DNA of 38,035 nucleotides from an uncultured bacterium (GCA_903864485.1 CAIPGD010000122.1:1-38035), one strand, 5' to 3'; shown: positions 16,660-27,532, counted from the first letter of the stretch. Numbers and translations: made by a program. Notes: generated by a model not told the origin, from the letters alone.

Positions 16660-19600
16660 TTAACTCTTAAGCGGTCGGGCATTCGGGCCACAAATATCCA
16701 GCCTTACAACTGGCTCAACATCCCGCATGGATCTCCCTGCTGTGAAAAGCTGCCTCTCAGGGTCAAGGGTTTTGGTTTGGGGATCCAGAACGTCCTGCAG
16801 AAGACTGTTCTGACCGCGCCGATTGTAGCTAAGCCGTCCCCCGTTGCCGGTCTGCGATGATGCCGTCCTGGACCACACGTCGGCAAGCGAAGCGATTTGC
16901 CGTTCAAGGTCGGCGGGTACATCGGTGAATGGAGCAGCGCGCTCCATAATATAGGAAAGCGCTTGATCATAGACCGTTTGAGGTAAGGTGAATGCCCCGG
17001 CCGCTTCGTCACCGCCATACTGGCGATCAGCATGGCGGATGATCGCTACAAGGACAGCAGCCAGAGCACGATCCAGCGCCCGGTCAGCCCAAGGGGTAAC
17101 GCTTGTCGCCTCGACCCCGCGGTAGAAACTTTCGTGGAAATACCCAAATCGTTCATAGTGCGCGCGGTCGCGAGGCTTGTGAACGTTCAGGAGAGAAAGG
17201 ACCAAGCCTGGTCGATTATGGTCTCGACCCACGCGACTTGTCGCCTGGATGTATTCGGCTGTTGCCTTCGGTTGGCCCATGACCACCATCAGCCCAAGCC
17301 TCGTGATATCCAGTCCGACAGAAATCATGTTCGTCGCAAGCGCGACATCGACAGCATCTTTTGATCCTGCCTTCGAATCCAGCCGCCGTTTTGATTTCGC
17401 CACATCGTCAGTGCTTTCGCGCGATGTCAGTTCTACCGGTGCAGCAATCTTGCGATTGGCGAACGGAATGTCGCCGGGGCTGATCCTTCGCCGCTCCGAG
17501 CCGTATCGCTGCGCGCGGTCGCGCACCTCGTCTTCCACGATTCGTCGAGCGCCACCAAGCTCCCGTAACGCATTGAAATAGCACATTGCCGTCATGTACG
17601 GATCGACTGAGTTTCCATCAACTGGCCCTTGCGCTTCAAATTCTGATTGCGCCGCCGCTTCAAGAGTCACAAGCGCGCGTAGGAAAACGAGTTTCGGTCC
17701 GCGCCCCAGTGCCGCCAAACCAATATACTTTCTGGCCGGATTAGCATCACTCGATGGAAGGGTTTCTGCGAAAAAGCTGTTGCGGCGGCTGATGCCAGGC
17801 GGAGGAAAGATCGCAGTTTCGCTTCGATCAAACAGTGCGCGGATCTGGGTTTGCGCTCGACGGACCGTCGCCGTCGACGCGACGATCTTGGGTCTAATTC
17901 TTGTCTCACCTTTGGTCCTCGTCGCCAAATAGTCGATCGCGGTTTCATAAAGCCCTGCAACTGTCCCCAGAGGGCCGGAAATCAGGTGAAGTTCGTCCTG
18001 CACGATCAAGTCTGGAGGATCCAGCTGCCAGCCGTTGTTCAGACGCGCGCCGCTCCGAGGTTCAGATGCGCCGTAAAAACCTTGGCCGTCGGCGCGGTCA
18101 ACGTGGCCGAAGAACGCTCCTGTCTGCCCAACCCAAGGCAAGGCCGCGAACTTGTCGATGGTCGCCACGATGAACGCCGGAAGTCGGCGATAGATTTCAT
18201 CGTCAGTAGCCAAAATTGGCAGGGGACGATTGCCTGTGAAATCGCAATCGACGTTCGGGCAAACAATCAGCATGCGCGATGGCACCTGTTCGTTTGGCCA
18301 GCATTTAAAGCTAGTGTGATCAAGGTTAGTGCCGCACCATGGGCAATTCCTGATCGGCGCGGGCGCAGGTCCGCTGCGCTTGCGATACGCGCGCACCCTT
18401 GTAACGGCGCGATCATCGCCAGTATCGCCCTTGCCACCCAGCTTGTTCGGGGATGCAGCTGAGCCGATCCACAGACCGATCTCGATGTCCCAATCGCCCA
18501 GCATTCGTCGGCCTTGGGTTTCCTTCCAGTCGTCTGAACAGCGCATCAATTCCAAAGCGCAGATCACGCCTGCCGCCCGGCCAAGTTGGTCTAGGGTCAG
18601 AAGGCGCAGTGTATAGCGCATGATCACAGTAACACCGGCGCCAAGCAAACCCGAAGCCCCAAGCCGCCGCAGAGCGATCGTGTAGGCCGCTAGGCCAAGA
18701 TAGGCTTCAGTCTTGCCACCACCGGTGGGGAAGAACAGCAGGTCAACGATTTCGCGGTCAGGGTGGGTCTTGTCGGTTAAACCTGACAGGTTGACCAGAA
18801 TAAACGCCAACTGGAAGGGTCGCCACTTCAGCGGTCCGATCTGATCCAGCGGTACCCCGCGTTCAGATGCAAAGCGGCGGCGACCTGCGGTTTCGACCGC
18901 TTCATTCATCGCTACAAAAGCCATGCGAGCCATGTCGTTAGTGAGCAGAAGTTCGATCCCAGCTTCCATCCGCGCCTTGCTCTCGGATTGGGCTTTGTTC
19001 AGGTCTTGTGCCATCTCGTAGCGACGTGGTTCACTTTTGAACCGATCTGCCAGTGAGGATTGGCTGGCAATCCAGTCGCTATATTGGCGGGGTAGCTCTG
19101 CAAGAGCCTCGCGCAGCGGTTGGGCACCAGCGCGTGCAGCTTCGCGCAGAGCGATCATATCGAAAGTGACACCGGTAATGCTCTCGTTCGGGGCGACGCG
19201 CTCCACCTCGGCCACAGGCATAGGCTCGGTACGAACGCGGCGAACGACACCGTCGGCGTCAATTTCATGCGCGCAGGCTGTATTGCGGCCAGCGGCGTAT
19301 TGCGGGACATCGTGGTAGTGCAAATCGTGCGTGCGAAGGTCGGGGTCGGTCGAGCGATAACCTGTCAGATCATAGCCTGCCACGATCCCTTGTGCACATT
19401 CCACCGTCATCCGCACCTGAAACGCATAAGACATTTCGGCAAACCGGCGGTTGCTGACAACAGCGCGGCGGTTCACCACGAAAACCGACAACGACCATAT
19501 GTCTAAATCCGGACCCTCGGCCTGGCGCATCTTTGTTTTTCGGCAAATCATCGATAGGTGCAACCAACCGGGGCGGTTGATCAGGGTCTTGCTGCCGTCG

Positions 19601-20112
19601 AGGTGAACCTCCCACTTGCCTTCCTTCAGAACCAGCTTGTGCTCGACGTGCCGGGGTCTTCGGCACCAACGTATTGGTTGATTAGCGGTGCGGGTCTCGG
19701 CCTCGAGGATTGCGTCATTGGGCATTGGTTCGGCGATGTAGTCGCCCCAATCGAGCGTCACCATGACCTCGGTCGCAGAAATCGGCAGCGAAGTTGATAG
19801 CCCGAGCGAGGTAGGCAAAAAGCGTTTGCGGGCGGTGTGGTCTTGCGCGCTGCCCTCGTCATCCGGGGCGGTGCTGGGCGGTTCGAGCCCAGCGAGGGTC
19901 TCTTCGGCCGGGGCGTCAACGTCGTCTTCGTCGAGTGGCGACGTGCCGTCCTGCGTGGGGGCGATCCAGCCGGTCAGATACCATTTCGACGGTTCCTCGG
20001 GCAGGATTTCCTCGGCCAGATCGGCATCTTCCGAGGTAGGGTTCGGGCCGATCAGGTCGCGACGCAATTTGGTCAGGATGGTTTCACGCACCGCGAGGGA
20101 GGTTTTGGTCAT
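16660..20112 (-). CDS. drmA: DISARM DrmA, helicase
   Basis: 1150 aa; FFPTGGGKTEAYLGL Walker A, DLIVQDELHLISGPLG motif II, ATSRVGRDHNRPGLVL; 4-bp ATGA overlap with drmMI. Confidence 0.92.
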   Translation of the reverse strand: MTKTSLAVRETILTKLRRDLIGPNPTSEDADLAEEILPEEPSKWYLTGWIAPTQDGTSPLDEDDVDAPAEETLAGLEPPSTAPDDEGSAQDHTARKRFLPTSLGLSTSLPISATEVMVTLDWGDYIAEPMPNDAILEAETRTANQPIRWCRRPRHVEHKLVLKEGKWEVHLDGSKTLINRPGWLHLSMICRKTKMRQAEGPDLDIWSLSVFVVNRRAVVSNRRFAEMSYAFQVRMTVECAQGIVAGYDLTGYRSTDPDLRTHDLHYHDVPQYAAGRNTACAHEIDADGVVRRVRTEPMPVAEVERVAPNESITGVTFDMIALREAARAGAQPLREALAELPRQYSDWIASQSSLADRFKSEPRRYEMAQDLNKAQSESKARMEAGIELLLTNDMARMAFVAMNEAVETAGRRRFASERGVPLDQIGPLKWRPFQLAFILVNLSGLTDKTHPDREIVDLLFFPTGGGKTEAYLGLAAYTIALRRLGASGLLGAGVTVIMRYTLRLLTLDQLGRAAGVICALELMRCSDDWKETQGRRMLGDWDIEIGLWIGSAASPNKLGGKGDTGDDRAVTRVRAYRKRSGPAPAPIRNCPWCGTNLDHTSFKCWPNEQVPSRMLIVCPNVDCDFTGNRPLPILATDDEIYRRLPAFIVATIDKFAALPWVGQTGAFFGHVDRADGQGFYGASEPRSGARLNNGWQLDPPDLIVQDELHLISGPLGTVAGLYETAIDYLATRTKGETRIRPKIVASTATVRRAQTQIRALFDRSETAIFPPPGISRRNSFFAETLPSSDANPARKYIGLAALGRGPKLVFLRALVTLEAAAQSEFEAQGPVDGNSVDPYMTAMCYFNALRELGGARRIVEDEVRDRAQRYGSERRRISPGDIPFANRKIAAPVELTSRESTDDVAKSKRRLDSKAGSKDAVDVALATNMISVGLDITRLGLMVVMGQPKATAEYIQATSRVGRDHNRPGLVLSLLNVHKPRDRAHYERFGYFHESFYRGVEATSVTPWADRALDRALAAVLVAIIRHADRQYGGDEAAGAFTLPQTVYDQALSYIMERAAPFTDVPADLERQIASLADVWSRTASSQTGNGGRLSYNRRGQNSLLQDVLDPQTKTLDPERQLFTAGRSMRDVEPVVRLDICGPNARPLKS

Positions 20113-23100
20113 TCACCGGTCCGATCAAAAAGAGGGCCTGCGTCGAGGCCGAAATCTATCTGCCGCGCGCGGATGCGGTCCGTCGCGGCAGAGTGTGGGG
20201 CATCGGGGGCAGTAGCAATGGCGATGCCTGCATTTGCCTCGGCCGCATGGCGGGTGCGGTTGAGGTCGAGAAGGCGGGCCAGAACCTCATCCCGGAAGTC
20301 GCTGGGCCAGAACAGGCGGCCCTGATAGGTGAATTCCGTCTCGGTTTCCTCGGTCAGGAAGACCGGGTTGGCAGCCTCGGCCAGATCGTCCCAGCCATAG
20401 GCGCGCAGCACGGCGCGGTCCATGTCTGCATGGAAATCGCGCAGGCGTTGGATGGTCGGGTCGCTATCATAGGAGTCGTGGAAGCGGTTGTAGGTATGGG
20501 TCAGGCCTTTGTTTGCCTCGATCATAAATTGCGCGCGAAAGTCGTAATAGGTTTTGCCTGTGGTCTCCAAATCGTTTTCAGATCCGAAGCCGTTGGGGAA
20601 GGGGAATGTCGAGAAGCAGTCAGAGACGGAGTACCGCAGGTCATCCTTCATTGAGGAAGAAAAATAGTTTGCCCAAATTTCATGTGGACGCGATTGGACA
20701 AGGCCAAATGCGTCAAAGGTCTGAAAGGCGAAAATGACCGTTGAGTCTGCGAAAAGCACCTTCGTTGAAGATCGCCCGACTGCCAACTTGGTCGAAACAC
20801 GGCTTAGAACCAAGGCGTCAGAGAGGCCTGCAATCCCGACCGCGAGCGCACCACCAAAACGCCAGTGTTGCCACCATGGATGCGCAGCAACAGCCGTGTT
20901 TCTGGAACTCAACCGCTCTGGTTTAACTTTATTCTCAACGATTTCTAACAAGTCTGGCCAATCCGTTGCCACCGGGTCGGGATAGTCTCCCGGCACTACA
21001 CCGCTCCTGAGCCAATCCCGTCTCCGCTTCTCGCAAGCCTCGGTCCCGGCGTTCATAAACCATGATTGAAGGGTTGGGTCTCGCCGAAGCGGAAATTCTT
21101 CGAAATCGATCACATAGCGGTGGTGAAGATGACGGGGGCTATTGTTCACTTCTTCGCCGCCAAGATAAGGCTTGATCCGCTCTGCATTTCGCGGATCCTT
21201 GGCGGTCAGCCTTTCCATATCCTCCAGTGAGGATGTTGTCCCCTTGGATGCGGCCAAGTCGTCAAAAGTGAAGCCCATCCCGTAGACGTCTTGTCCGCGA
21301 AACGCCTTCCCCTCATTCGCCGTCAGCGGCATAGGGCTGTCATCGTTGTCGCCATTAACCAAGAAGGCCGACACTCGATCGACTGGTCGCCCGTCGATCC
21401 GCAGCGGCGGCACCCGTTTCGGCCGCTTCACCCCGTGCACCACCGACACGACCACCGCCGCCTCGCCCGGCCATTTCAGCCGCCGCACCGCCCGATAAAG
21501 TACCGTGCCATGGGCGATCATCTGACGCAGCCCGCTTTCGCGGGTGTCGCCCTGCGCGATGGTGTTCGACGCGATCAGGCCGAACCCGCCGCCCTTTCGC
21601 AACAGCCCCTCGGCCCGGCGGAAGAAATGCGCCACCAGATCGGCGTTGCCGTGGGTCTTGTCATGCCGCCATTGCAGCCACTGGCCGTATCCGGCGCGGT
21701 TGCCCTTGGCGATGGTGTTTTTGCCCGCAAAGGGCGGGTTGCCTACGATCAGGTCAAAGCCCGGATTGTCGCGCCCGAACACCTCGGGGAATTCGATCTG
21801 CCAGTGGAAGGGCGCGATGGGGTGATCGCCCGTCCGCAACTCGGCCGCCATGCGCGCCGCCACATCCCAACAATCGGCGGCGCGGCTGGTGAAGATGACC
21901 TGAAACGCCTCCAGCGCCTTTTTGCGGGCGGGGCCTTTCTCGGCGGAAAAGAAGGTGGAGACCAGCGCATCGCCGACGTTGCGGATGGTGGTCAGCTGTT
22001 CTTCCGCCCTGCGTAGCCGCACCTCCTGCAGGGCGAGCGACACGTCATCGGGCGCGGTGCGGATAGCCTGCCGACCCTCGCGCCATTTCGTGACGCGTTC
22101 CTTGATGTGGCCAACCAACAGGGGCTTGGCGATCTTGGCGTCCCAGGTCAGCGCGCCGATCTCGCCCTCGGTCAGGCCGACAAGGCTGTCGCCGGATTTC
22201 AGGGCATGGTCGAGGAAGGTGAATTCATGATCGCGGGCAAGGGTGGCCAGCCACAGCGACAGCCGTGCCAGGTCAACCGCCATCGGGTTGCGGTCAACAC
22301 CATATAGGCAGCGCTGGGCGACAAGGCGGCGGGCATGCAGATCCTCATCCTCATCCTGCGGCAGCGTGGGGCGCTGGGCAGGGTTCCGCTCCCACGCGCG
22401 GGTCAGGTGAGACGCAAGGGCGCGGCAGGTTTCCACCAGGAAGGCGCCGGAACCCATGGCCGGATCGCAAACCTTGATGTCAAGGATCTGATCGGGGGTC
22501 GGACCATCGCCGAGATGGAGGAGAACAGGCTCCAGCGCCTCGGCCACGATGGGTTGGGTCAGGCTGCGCGGTGTATAGTGCGACCCGCTTTCGCGCCGTT
22601 CATCGGTGGGTTGCAGGATGGGCGTGCCAGCAGGGGCGGCGCGTTTGTGGGGCGAGGCGCGTTCATCGACGATGGGATCAAGCGCTGCGGCCAGTTCCTC
22701 GACCGTCTTGGCGGCTTTCAGAGCGTCTTCCTGACGGCCGGTCAAGGCGGATCGCTGGCATTCCTCTTTCAGGTACTTCTTACGGTCGGCCGGTTTGGTG
22801 CCTAGAAGGACAGCCAGATCGACATAGACCGGGGTCTTATTGTTCTTGCCCGCTTTGATGGCCAGCATCGGGCCGCTGGCGCGTTCGACCCGGAAGCCCA
22901 TGACGGTTTCATAGACCGAGCCGATCTGTTCAACATCAAGGGCCTTGTAGGAGAGCCGATCACCCTTCAGCGAAAGCAGCCCCTCCAGCACGTTCAGGAT
23001 GCAGTTGTCGGAAATGCGCAGGACGCGGGCCTTGTCTTCCTTGGTCTTGCGGCCTTGCAGGAACAGGAACACGTCCGGATCGAACAGCCGCCCCCCGCGC

Positions 23101-24179
23101 GACCGAATGAAGCCGCTGCGATGGCCACTGTGGATCATCCCAAACAGCGCCAGCAACCTGCCCCAGCCCCCGACCCTCTCATCCATCGTGTCAGGGTTCA
23201 ACGCCCTGTCTTCCAGCAGGCGATCATAGAGGCCACGGGCCGAATAGTTTTCGTCATAGAGGACGCGGGCGGAATCCTCGGTCATCGAGGGCAGCAACTC
23301 GCGGTCTTCGGCGAAGAGGATAAAGACCAACCGCAGCAAGACGGTCAGCAGGCCTTCGTAAAGCTGGTCAGGGTCTTCGTCGGCGATGGTTTCGATCAGT
23401 GCGCGCGCATCATCGTCGGCGAGAAAGCCGCGCAAAAGTTCATGCAACGCGCCGAGGACCTGTTCGGCTAGGGTGATGGAGACGATGGCCTGCGCTTCGC
23501 GCGAGGCTTTCAGAACAGCGTGCAAGCGCATGTTCGCCGGAGCCGTGAACAATCGGTCTGTGCCCAGCGCCGATTTGAGGCCACCCAGCATGGAACGGCC
23601 AGCCACCGAAGTCAGATCGTGCAGAGGCCAGCCGATCCAACCTGCTGTTTCACCCCGTGGTGCATAGACAAGTCGCAGCTGAAGGTCGGAGAACAGGATG
23701 CCAACCTCGACACCGCTTTCCCGCAGCAAGCGTTCAAATCGCTGTTGGGGTGATGCTTCCCACCCGTCAAGAGCACCGCGGGCGTCTGGATCAGTCCCCG
23801 GATCCTCGGTACGCACAAGTAAAAGAACTCGATCCTCCGCCCGTGTGTCGATCAGCGCCAAGTCAGCGGAAAGCACGGTGTCCAGTTCGGGAAGAGCCAG
23901 CGTTGCAAGCTCTGGCAGCGATGGTCCACCTGGAGCACCAGCAATACGGCTGACCGGCCAACCGAGGATGGATTGCAGGAAACCCGAGGGATCGCCAACC
24001 GCCGGTTCCTCACGTGTGGTAGCGAGATGGGCAGCAATTTCTTGGCTGTCAAAGCGCGTCTGCTGCACGGGACTGATGCCAAGATCATCAAGGATGGGCC
24101 TGGCGAAAACCAAGCCTTCACGCTGGACGTGGTCAAGCCATTCAAATGGCGCGTACTTCAAGGGCTCGGCAATGATCAT
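20109..24179 (-). CDS. drmMI: DISARM class 1 DrmMI, N6-adenine DNA methyltransferase
   Basis: KVCDPAMGSGAFLVETCR (motif I) and FDLIVGNPPFAGKNTIAKGN (motif IV); start at MIIAEPLKYAPFEW gives a TGATG junction with drmD. Confidence 0.9.
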   Translation of the reverse strand: MIIAEPLKYAPFEWLDHVQREGLVFARPILDDLGISPVQQTRFDSQEIAAHLATTREEPAVGDPSGFLQSILGWPVSRIAGAPGGPSLPELATLALPELDTVLSADLALIDTRAEDRVLLLVRTEDPGTDPDARGALDGWEASPQQRFERLLRESGVEVGILFSDLQLRLVYAPRGETAGWIGWPLHDLTSVAGRSMLGGLKSALGTDRLFTAPANMRLHAVLKASREAQAIVSITLAEQVLGALHELLRGFLADDDARALIETIADEDPDQLYEGLLTVLLRLVFILFAEDRELLPSMTEDSARVLYDENYSARGLYDRLLEDRALNPDTMDERVGGWGRLLALFGMIHSGHRSGFIRSRGGRLFDPDVFLFLQGRKTKEDKARVLRISDNCILNVLEGLLSLKGDRLSYKALDVEQIGSVYETVMGFRVERASGPMLAIKAGKNNKTPVYVDLAVLLGTKPADRKKYLKEECQRSALTGRQEDALKAAKTVEELAAALDPIVDERASPHKRAAPAGTPILQPTDERRESGSHYTPRSLTQPIVAEALEPVLLHLGDGPTPDQILDIKVCDPAMGSGAFLVETCRALASHLTRAWERNPAQRPTLPQDEDEDLHARRLVAQRCLYGVDRNPMAVDLARLSLWLATLARDHEFTFLDHALKSGDSLVGLTEGEIGALTWDAKIAKPLLVGHIKERVTKWREGRQAIRTAPDDVSLALQEVRLRRAEEQLTTIRNVGDALVSTFFSAEKGPARKKALEAFQVIFTSRAADCWDVAARMAAELRTGDHPIAPFHWQIEFPEVFGRDNPGFDLIVGNPPFAGKNTIAKGNRAGYGQWLQWRHDKTHGNADLVAHFFRRAEGLLRKGGGFGLIASNTIAQGDTRESGLRQMIAHGTVLYRAVRRLKWPGEAAVVVSVVHGVKRPKRVPPLRIDGRPVDRVSAFLVNGDNDDSPMPLTANEGKAFRGQDVYGMGFTFDDLAASKGTTSSLEDMERLTAKDPRNAERIKPYLGGEEVNNSPRHLHHRYVIDFEEFPLRRDPTLQSWFMNAGTEACEKRRRDWLRSGVVPGDYPDPVATDWPDLLEIVENKVKPERLSSRNTAVAAHPWWQHWRFGGALAVGIAGLSDALVLSRVSTKLAVGRSSTKVLFADSTVIFAFQTFDAFGLVQSRPHEIWANYFSSSMKDDLRYSVSDCFSTFPFPNGFGSENDLETTGKTYYDFRAQFMIEANKGLTHTYNRFHDSYDSDPTIQRLRDFHADMDRAVLRAYGWDDLAEAANPVFLTEETETEFTYQGRLFWPSDFRDEVLARLLDLNRTRHAAEANAGIAIATAPDAPHSAATDRIRARQIDFGLDAGPLFDRTGE

Positions 24180-27100
24180 CAAGTCGTCTCCGGCCACAGA
24201 TAAATCAGTCCGACTGGCTCCAGACGACATGCGATGACGTCAAAGCCCTTGCGGATTTTTTCGGGCTCAACATCGATTTCGGTCAACAGACGGTCCAGCT
24301 TTTTCTGCCAGTGCCGTCGGTCAGCATCCAACTGGCGTTGCTCTTCAAAGTTGAACTCACCTTGTTCAGGTTCGCGCGAACGCTTCTGGAGGCGCTGACG
24401 CTGATCCAGCAGCAGCCGACGCATGCTTTCCTCTTCCCTCTTACCAAGCTCTTGAAGCTGTTCAGTTACTGCTTGGGCAATCGGCGTGGAACGGAGTTCG
24501 AATTCCGCACGCAGGCTCGTAACGTCACCCTTTCTACGGCTCAACGCCTCGGTCGATAATGCTTCGCTGGCCGCTTTTCCATCCCGAAGGGCATCTTCAA
24601 GGCTCGCCAATGTCAGCACTTCTGCGTCCAGTCCCTGGCGAAGAAGGCGCAATTGACCGTCCGCGCCAATGCGCCCCGTGATTGGTATGACCTCCTCGTG
24701 CAAGCGCACCCCTTTGGGCCCGTAAAGGGACATGCGACCGAGCAAGACGACGCGTTGCTGTGTGCTGGGGACCAAGAGCACGCAAGCGCGGTTCAGGCGG
24801 GTCCGAAACCCTTGAGATACAAACCGGGCCACCAATCGCCGAACCAGCCGATGTTCGACATGCAGATGGCAAACTTCGGGTGCGTCGCTTTGATCGGGCA
24901 GGATAACCGGATCGAAGGACAAACACTTTAGCGGTTGCGCTGCCCGCCACTCATTCAGCTTTTGTCCCTTGGTTGGCGGAGCAAGACGCAGGTCATCCAG
25001 GATAGGTGCCCATCCTGCACCCGAAAATACCGGATCGTTCTCCTGGATCGTGAAGACGCTGGCGCTGGGCACCGCCGACACCGATGAGGGCGTCAACTGG
25101 CCGCCAGATTGCGAAAGTGCGATTCCAATGACTCGCTGCAGATCGCTCCCAACAATGCCAACGCGCCGCCGAGAATCTTCCAATGTCTTTCGCAGCTTGG
25201 CGTTCTGCTCGCCAACTGCCTTGCGGCGTTTTTCTTCGGTGCCGTTCAAAGCCCGAATCTCGGCACGATACGTCGCGGTTTCGTCGTCGCTCTCCAACTC
25301 AGCCGCCAGCGCTAAAGCCCTGTCGCGCCTTATGCCCTCCGACGTGAGCCTTTTCATCAAGCGATCTTCGATGACGCGCCCGACAGCGCCCAGTTCATTA
25401 CGAATTCTCTCCGTTTTGCGAACCAAGGCCGCCTGAACAATGTCCGTGGGCCGCTGTGCGTACCTGAAATACCGGCAGAACACCGTTGGCGCTGGCTGCA
25501 ATTTTCGGTCGATGCGGCCATTCCGTTGCTCCAAGCGCGACGGGTTCCACGGAAGGTCAAAATGGACCAGGTCGTGACAACCCTTTTGCAGGTTGATCCC
25601 TTCACGCGCCGCGTCAGTACATAGCAGCAGCCTCAACGGGCTTTCGGCAGGGTTGCAGTTGAAGGCGAATTTGATGCGCTCCCTTTCATCTGGCGACGTC
25701 GCGCCTGTGAGGCTTGCAACATGTATTTCGGGGTCAAGGTCGTCCAGAAGTTCAAGCAGACGGTTTTGGAGCCACAGACGAGTGTCCTGATACTCTGTGA
25801 AAACGATCAGCCTGCGGTCATTCCACCGACCGGTCGTTGTCATGTTCTGACGAATCCAAGATGCCATCCACCTGACCCGGGCGTCAGGTTTCAGGCTGGC
25901 CTTGCGGGCTTCCTCCAACATCGATTTGACGAATGTTTTCTCGTCTTCAACCGCTGGTTCCGTCGCCCCCGCCAGACCCGCCTTAGTTGCTGCGATGACC
26001 AGGCTCGGATCATCATCAACATCGTCAATCCCCGCTGCAGAATAGTTGAGGTCATCTTCGTCGAGACCGTCAACTTCCCTACCGTCGGCAAAAGCAGTCG
26101 CCATCGAACCAAGCGTTGAACGCTCTGCAGCTGTTGGGGCTTTCATGGCCCGCAGGTGGACCTCCAGTGTCTTCTTGAACGCCTCAGGCGAGGACAAAAG
26201 GCGCTGTTGCAACCCGGAAAACACCAGCTTCCCCTCAGCCCGTTCACGGGGAGACATTGCATGAAGCCGGGCGTCCCGCATTGCGCCATACGATTCCAGC
26301 ATTTCGGACAGCCGCAGATCCGCTGCGTCCGATTGTAAGCCATCAATTTTGACTTCTTCGACAACCCGTTCCGGAAAATGCTCGCCCAGCGCGCGAAGGT
26401 CCGATTTCAGCCGCCGCACCATTACAGGTTCAAGATCGGCGGTCTCGACAGGAACACCGCGTGTAAACCGATGTGGGTCTAGGATTTCCAGCAGCGCCGT
26501 GAAGCTGTTGGAATGACCATTGTGCGGCGTCGCACTGAGAAACAGCCGATGTTCAAATCCCTGCGCAATATCGCGCACGGCCTTGGTGAACTGGCTGTCG
26601 ATCGCATAGCGGCTTCCGCTGGCCGGGGCTGCATGATGCGCCTCATCAAGGATCAGCATGGAGTTTGAACGCATTGGACCGAGGATCTCTCGCAAGCCCG
26701 ATGCATATGTTTCGTCGGCCAGAAGGCGATGAGAGACCAGAAAACAAGATCCAGAAGCCCATGGGTTGGTGCCGAATCCGCGCCTGCGGCGAACCTGAGC
26801 CAGGTAATTCCGGTCAAGAACTGTCGCTGCTATACCGAACTTCTGGCCAAGTTCTTCATGCCATTGCATAATCATTGAAGGCGGGCATGCGATGACCACA
26901 AAGTTTACCCGACCGCGCAACAGCATTTCTCGGAGCACGAGCCCCGCTTCGATCGTCTTGCCCAATCCAACATCATCGGCGATCAGCATGTTGACCCTTG
27001 GCAAGTCCAGTGCTTTTTGAAGCGGGGCGAGCTGGTAAGGATCAAGCCGTATGCCCGCACGAAATGGTGCCTGGAATAGACCCTTGTCCGCCACGGAAGT

Positions 27101-27532
27101 CGAATTCCAGTCAACAGTCTTTAGCCAGGCAGAGAACGTGGCTGCCGTGTCGGTACCAACAGAGCCAATCGAGCCCCATAGGGAATCAGTCATTGAATGC
27201 GCTGCGACCTCTGCATCCCAGATGACTCTCGCCTCTTCGCCCTGAGCATCGTCTTCAATGCAGGAAAGTTGCAGTACGTTCAGATCTTTTCCGAGTTTAT
27301 CAGCACCCTGTGAGAGCCACTTGCGGCCTCTTAGTTCGACAAATTCACCAAACGCAATCTCGCCGAGTGCTTCTTGCTGCAAAATTCTACTCCCAAATTT
27401 GGCCCGCCGGGGTATCGTGTTCGCAACCGATTGCCGTTTATTGCCAAGGCCAAGATGAGAAATACGATTGCAGCATGCCCAGACAGATGCAATGGGCAGT
27501 TTACGCAGGTCATAGTTGAACGATCCGACCAC
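24179..27532 (-). CDS. drmD: DISARM class 1 DrmD, SNF2-like helicase
   Basis: NMLIADDVGLGKTIEAGLVLREML, LILDEAHHAAP, LCTDAAREGINLQKGCHDLVHFDLPWNPSRLEQRNGRIDR; GTG start at 27532 is uncertain. Confidence 0.9.
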   Translation of the reverse strand: MVGSFNYDLRKLPIASVWACCNRISHLGLGNKRQSVANTIPRRAKFGSRILQQEALGEIAFGEFVELRGRKWLSQGADKLGKDLNVLQLSCIEDDAQGEEARVIWDAEVAAHSMTDSLWGSIGSVGTDTAATFSAWLKTVDWNSTSVADKGLFQAPFRAGIRLDPYQLAPLQKALDLPRVNMLIADDVGLGKTIEAGLVLREMLLRGRVNFVVIACPPSMIMQWHEELGQKFGIAATVLDRNYLAQVRRRRGFGTNPWASGSCFLVSHRLLADETYASGLREILGPMRSNSMLILDEAHHAAPASGSRYAIDSQFTKAVRDIAQGFEHRLFLSATPHNGHSNSFTALLEILDPHRFTRGVPVETADLEPVMVRRLKSDLRALGEHFPERVVEEVKIDGLQSDAADLRLSEMLESYGAMRDARLHAMSPRERAEGKLVFSGLQQRLLSSPEAFKKTLEVHLRAMKAPTAAERSTLGSMATAFADGREVDGLDEDDLNYSAAGIDDVDDDPSLVIAATKAGLAGATEPAVEDEKTFVKSMLEEARKASLKPDARVRWMASWIRQNMTTTGRWNDRRLIVFTEYQDTRLWLQNRLLELLDDLDPEIHVASLTGATSPDERERIKFAFNCNPAESPLRLLLCTDAAREGINLQKGCHDLVHFDLPWNPSRLEQRNGRIDRKLQPAPTVFCRYFRYAQRPTDIVQAALVRKTERIRNELGAVGRVIEDRLMKRLTSEGIRRDRALALAAELESDDETATYRAEIRALNGTEEKRRKAVGEQNAKLRKTLEDSRRRVGIVGSDLQRVIGIALSQSGGQLTPSSVSAVPSASVFTIQENDPVFSGAGWAPILDDLRLAPPTKGQKLNEWRAAQPLKCLSFDPVILPDQSDAPEVCHLHVEHRLVRRLVARFVSQGFRTRLNRACVLLVPSTQQRVVLLGRMSLYGPKGVRLHEEVIPITGRIGADGQLRLLRQGLDAEVLTLASLEDALRDGKAASEALSTEALSRRKGDVTSLRAEFELRSTPIAQAVTEQLQELGKREEESMRRLLLDQRQRLQKRSREPEQGEFNFEEQRQLDADRRHWQKKLDRLLTEIDVEPEKIRKGFDVIACRLEPVGLIYLWPETT

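Noticed and set aside
17851-18462. 203-aa plus-strand ORF inside drmA
   Set aside because: Antisense shadow of a motif-supported gene; no recognisable domain
21291-22016. 241-aa plus-strand ORF inside drmMI
   Set aside because: Antisense shadow ORF in GC-rich coding DNA; low-complexity Arg/His/Gly composition; drmMI motifs are intact on the other strand
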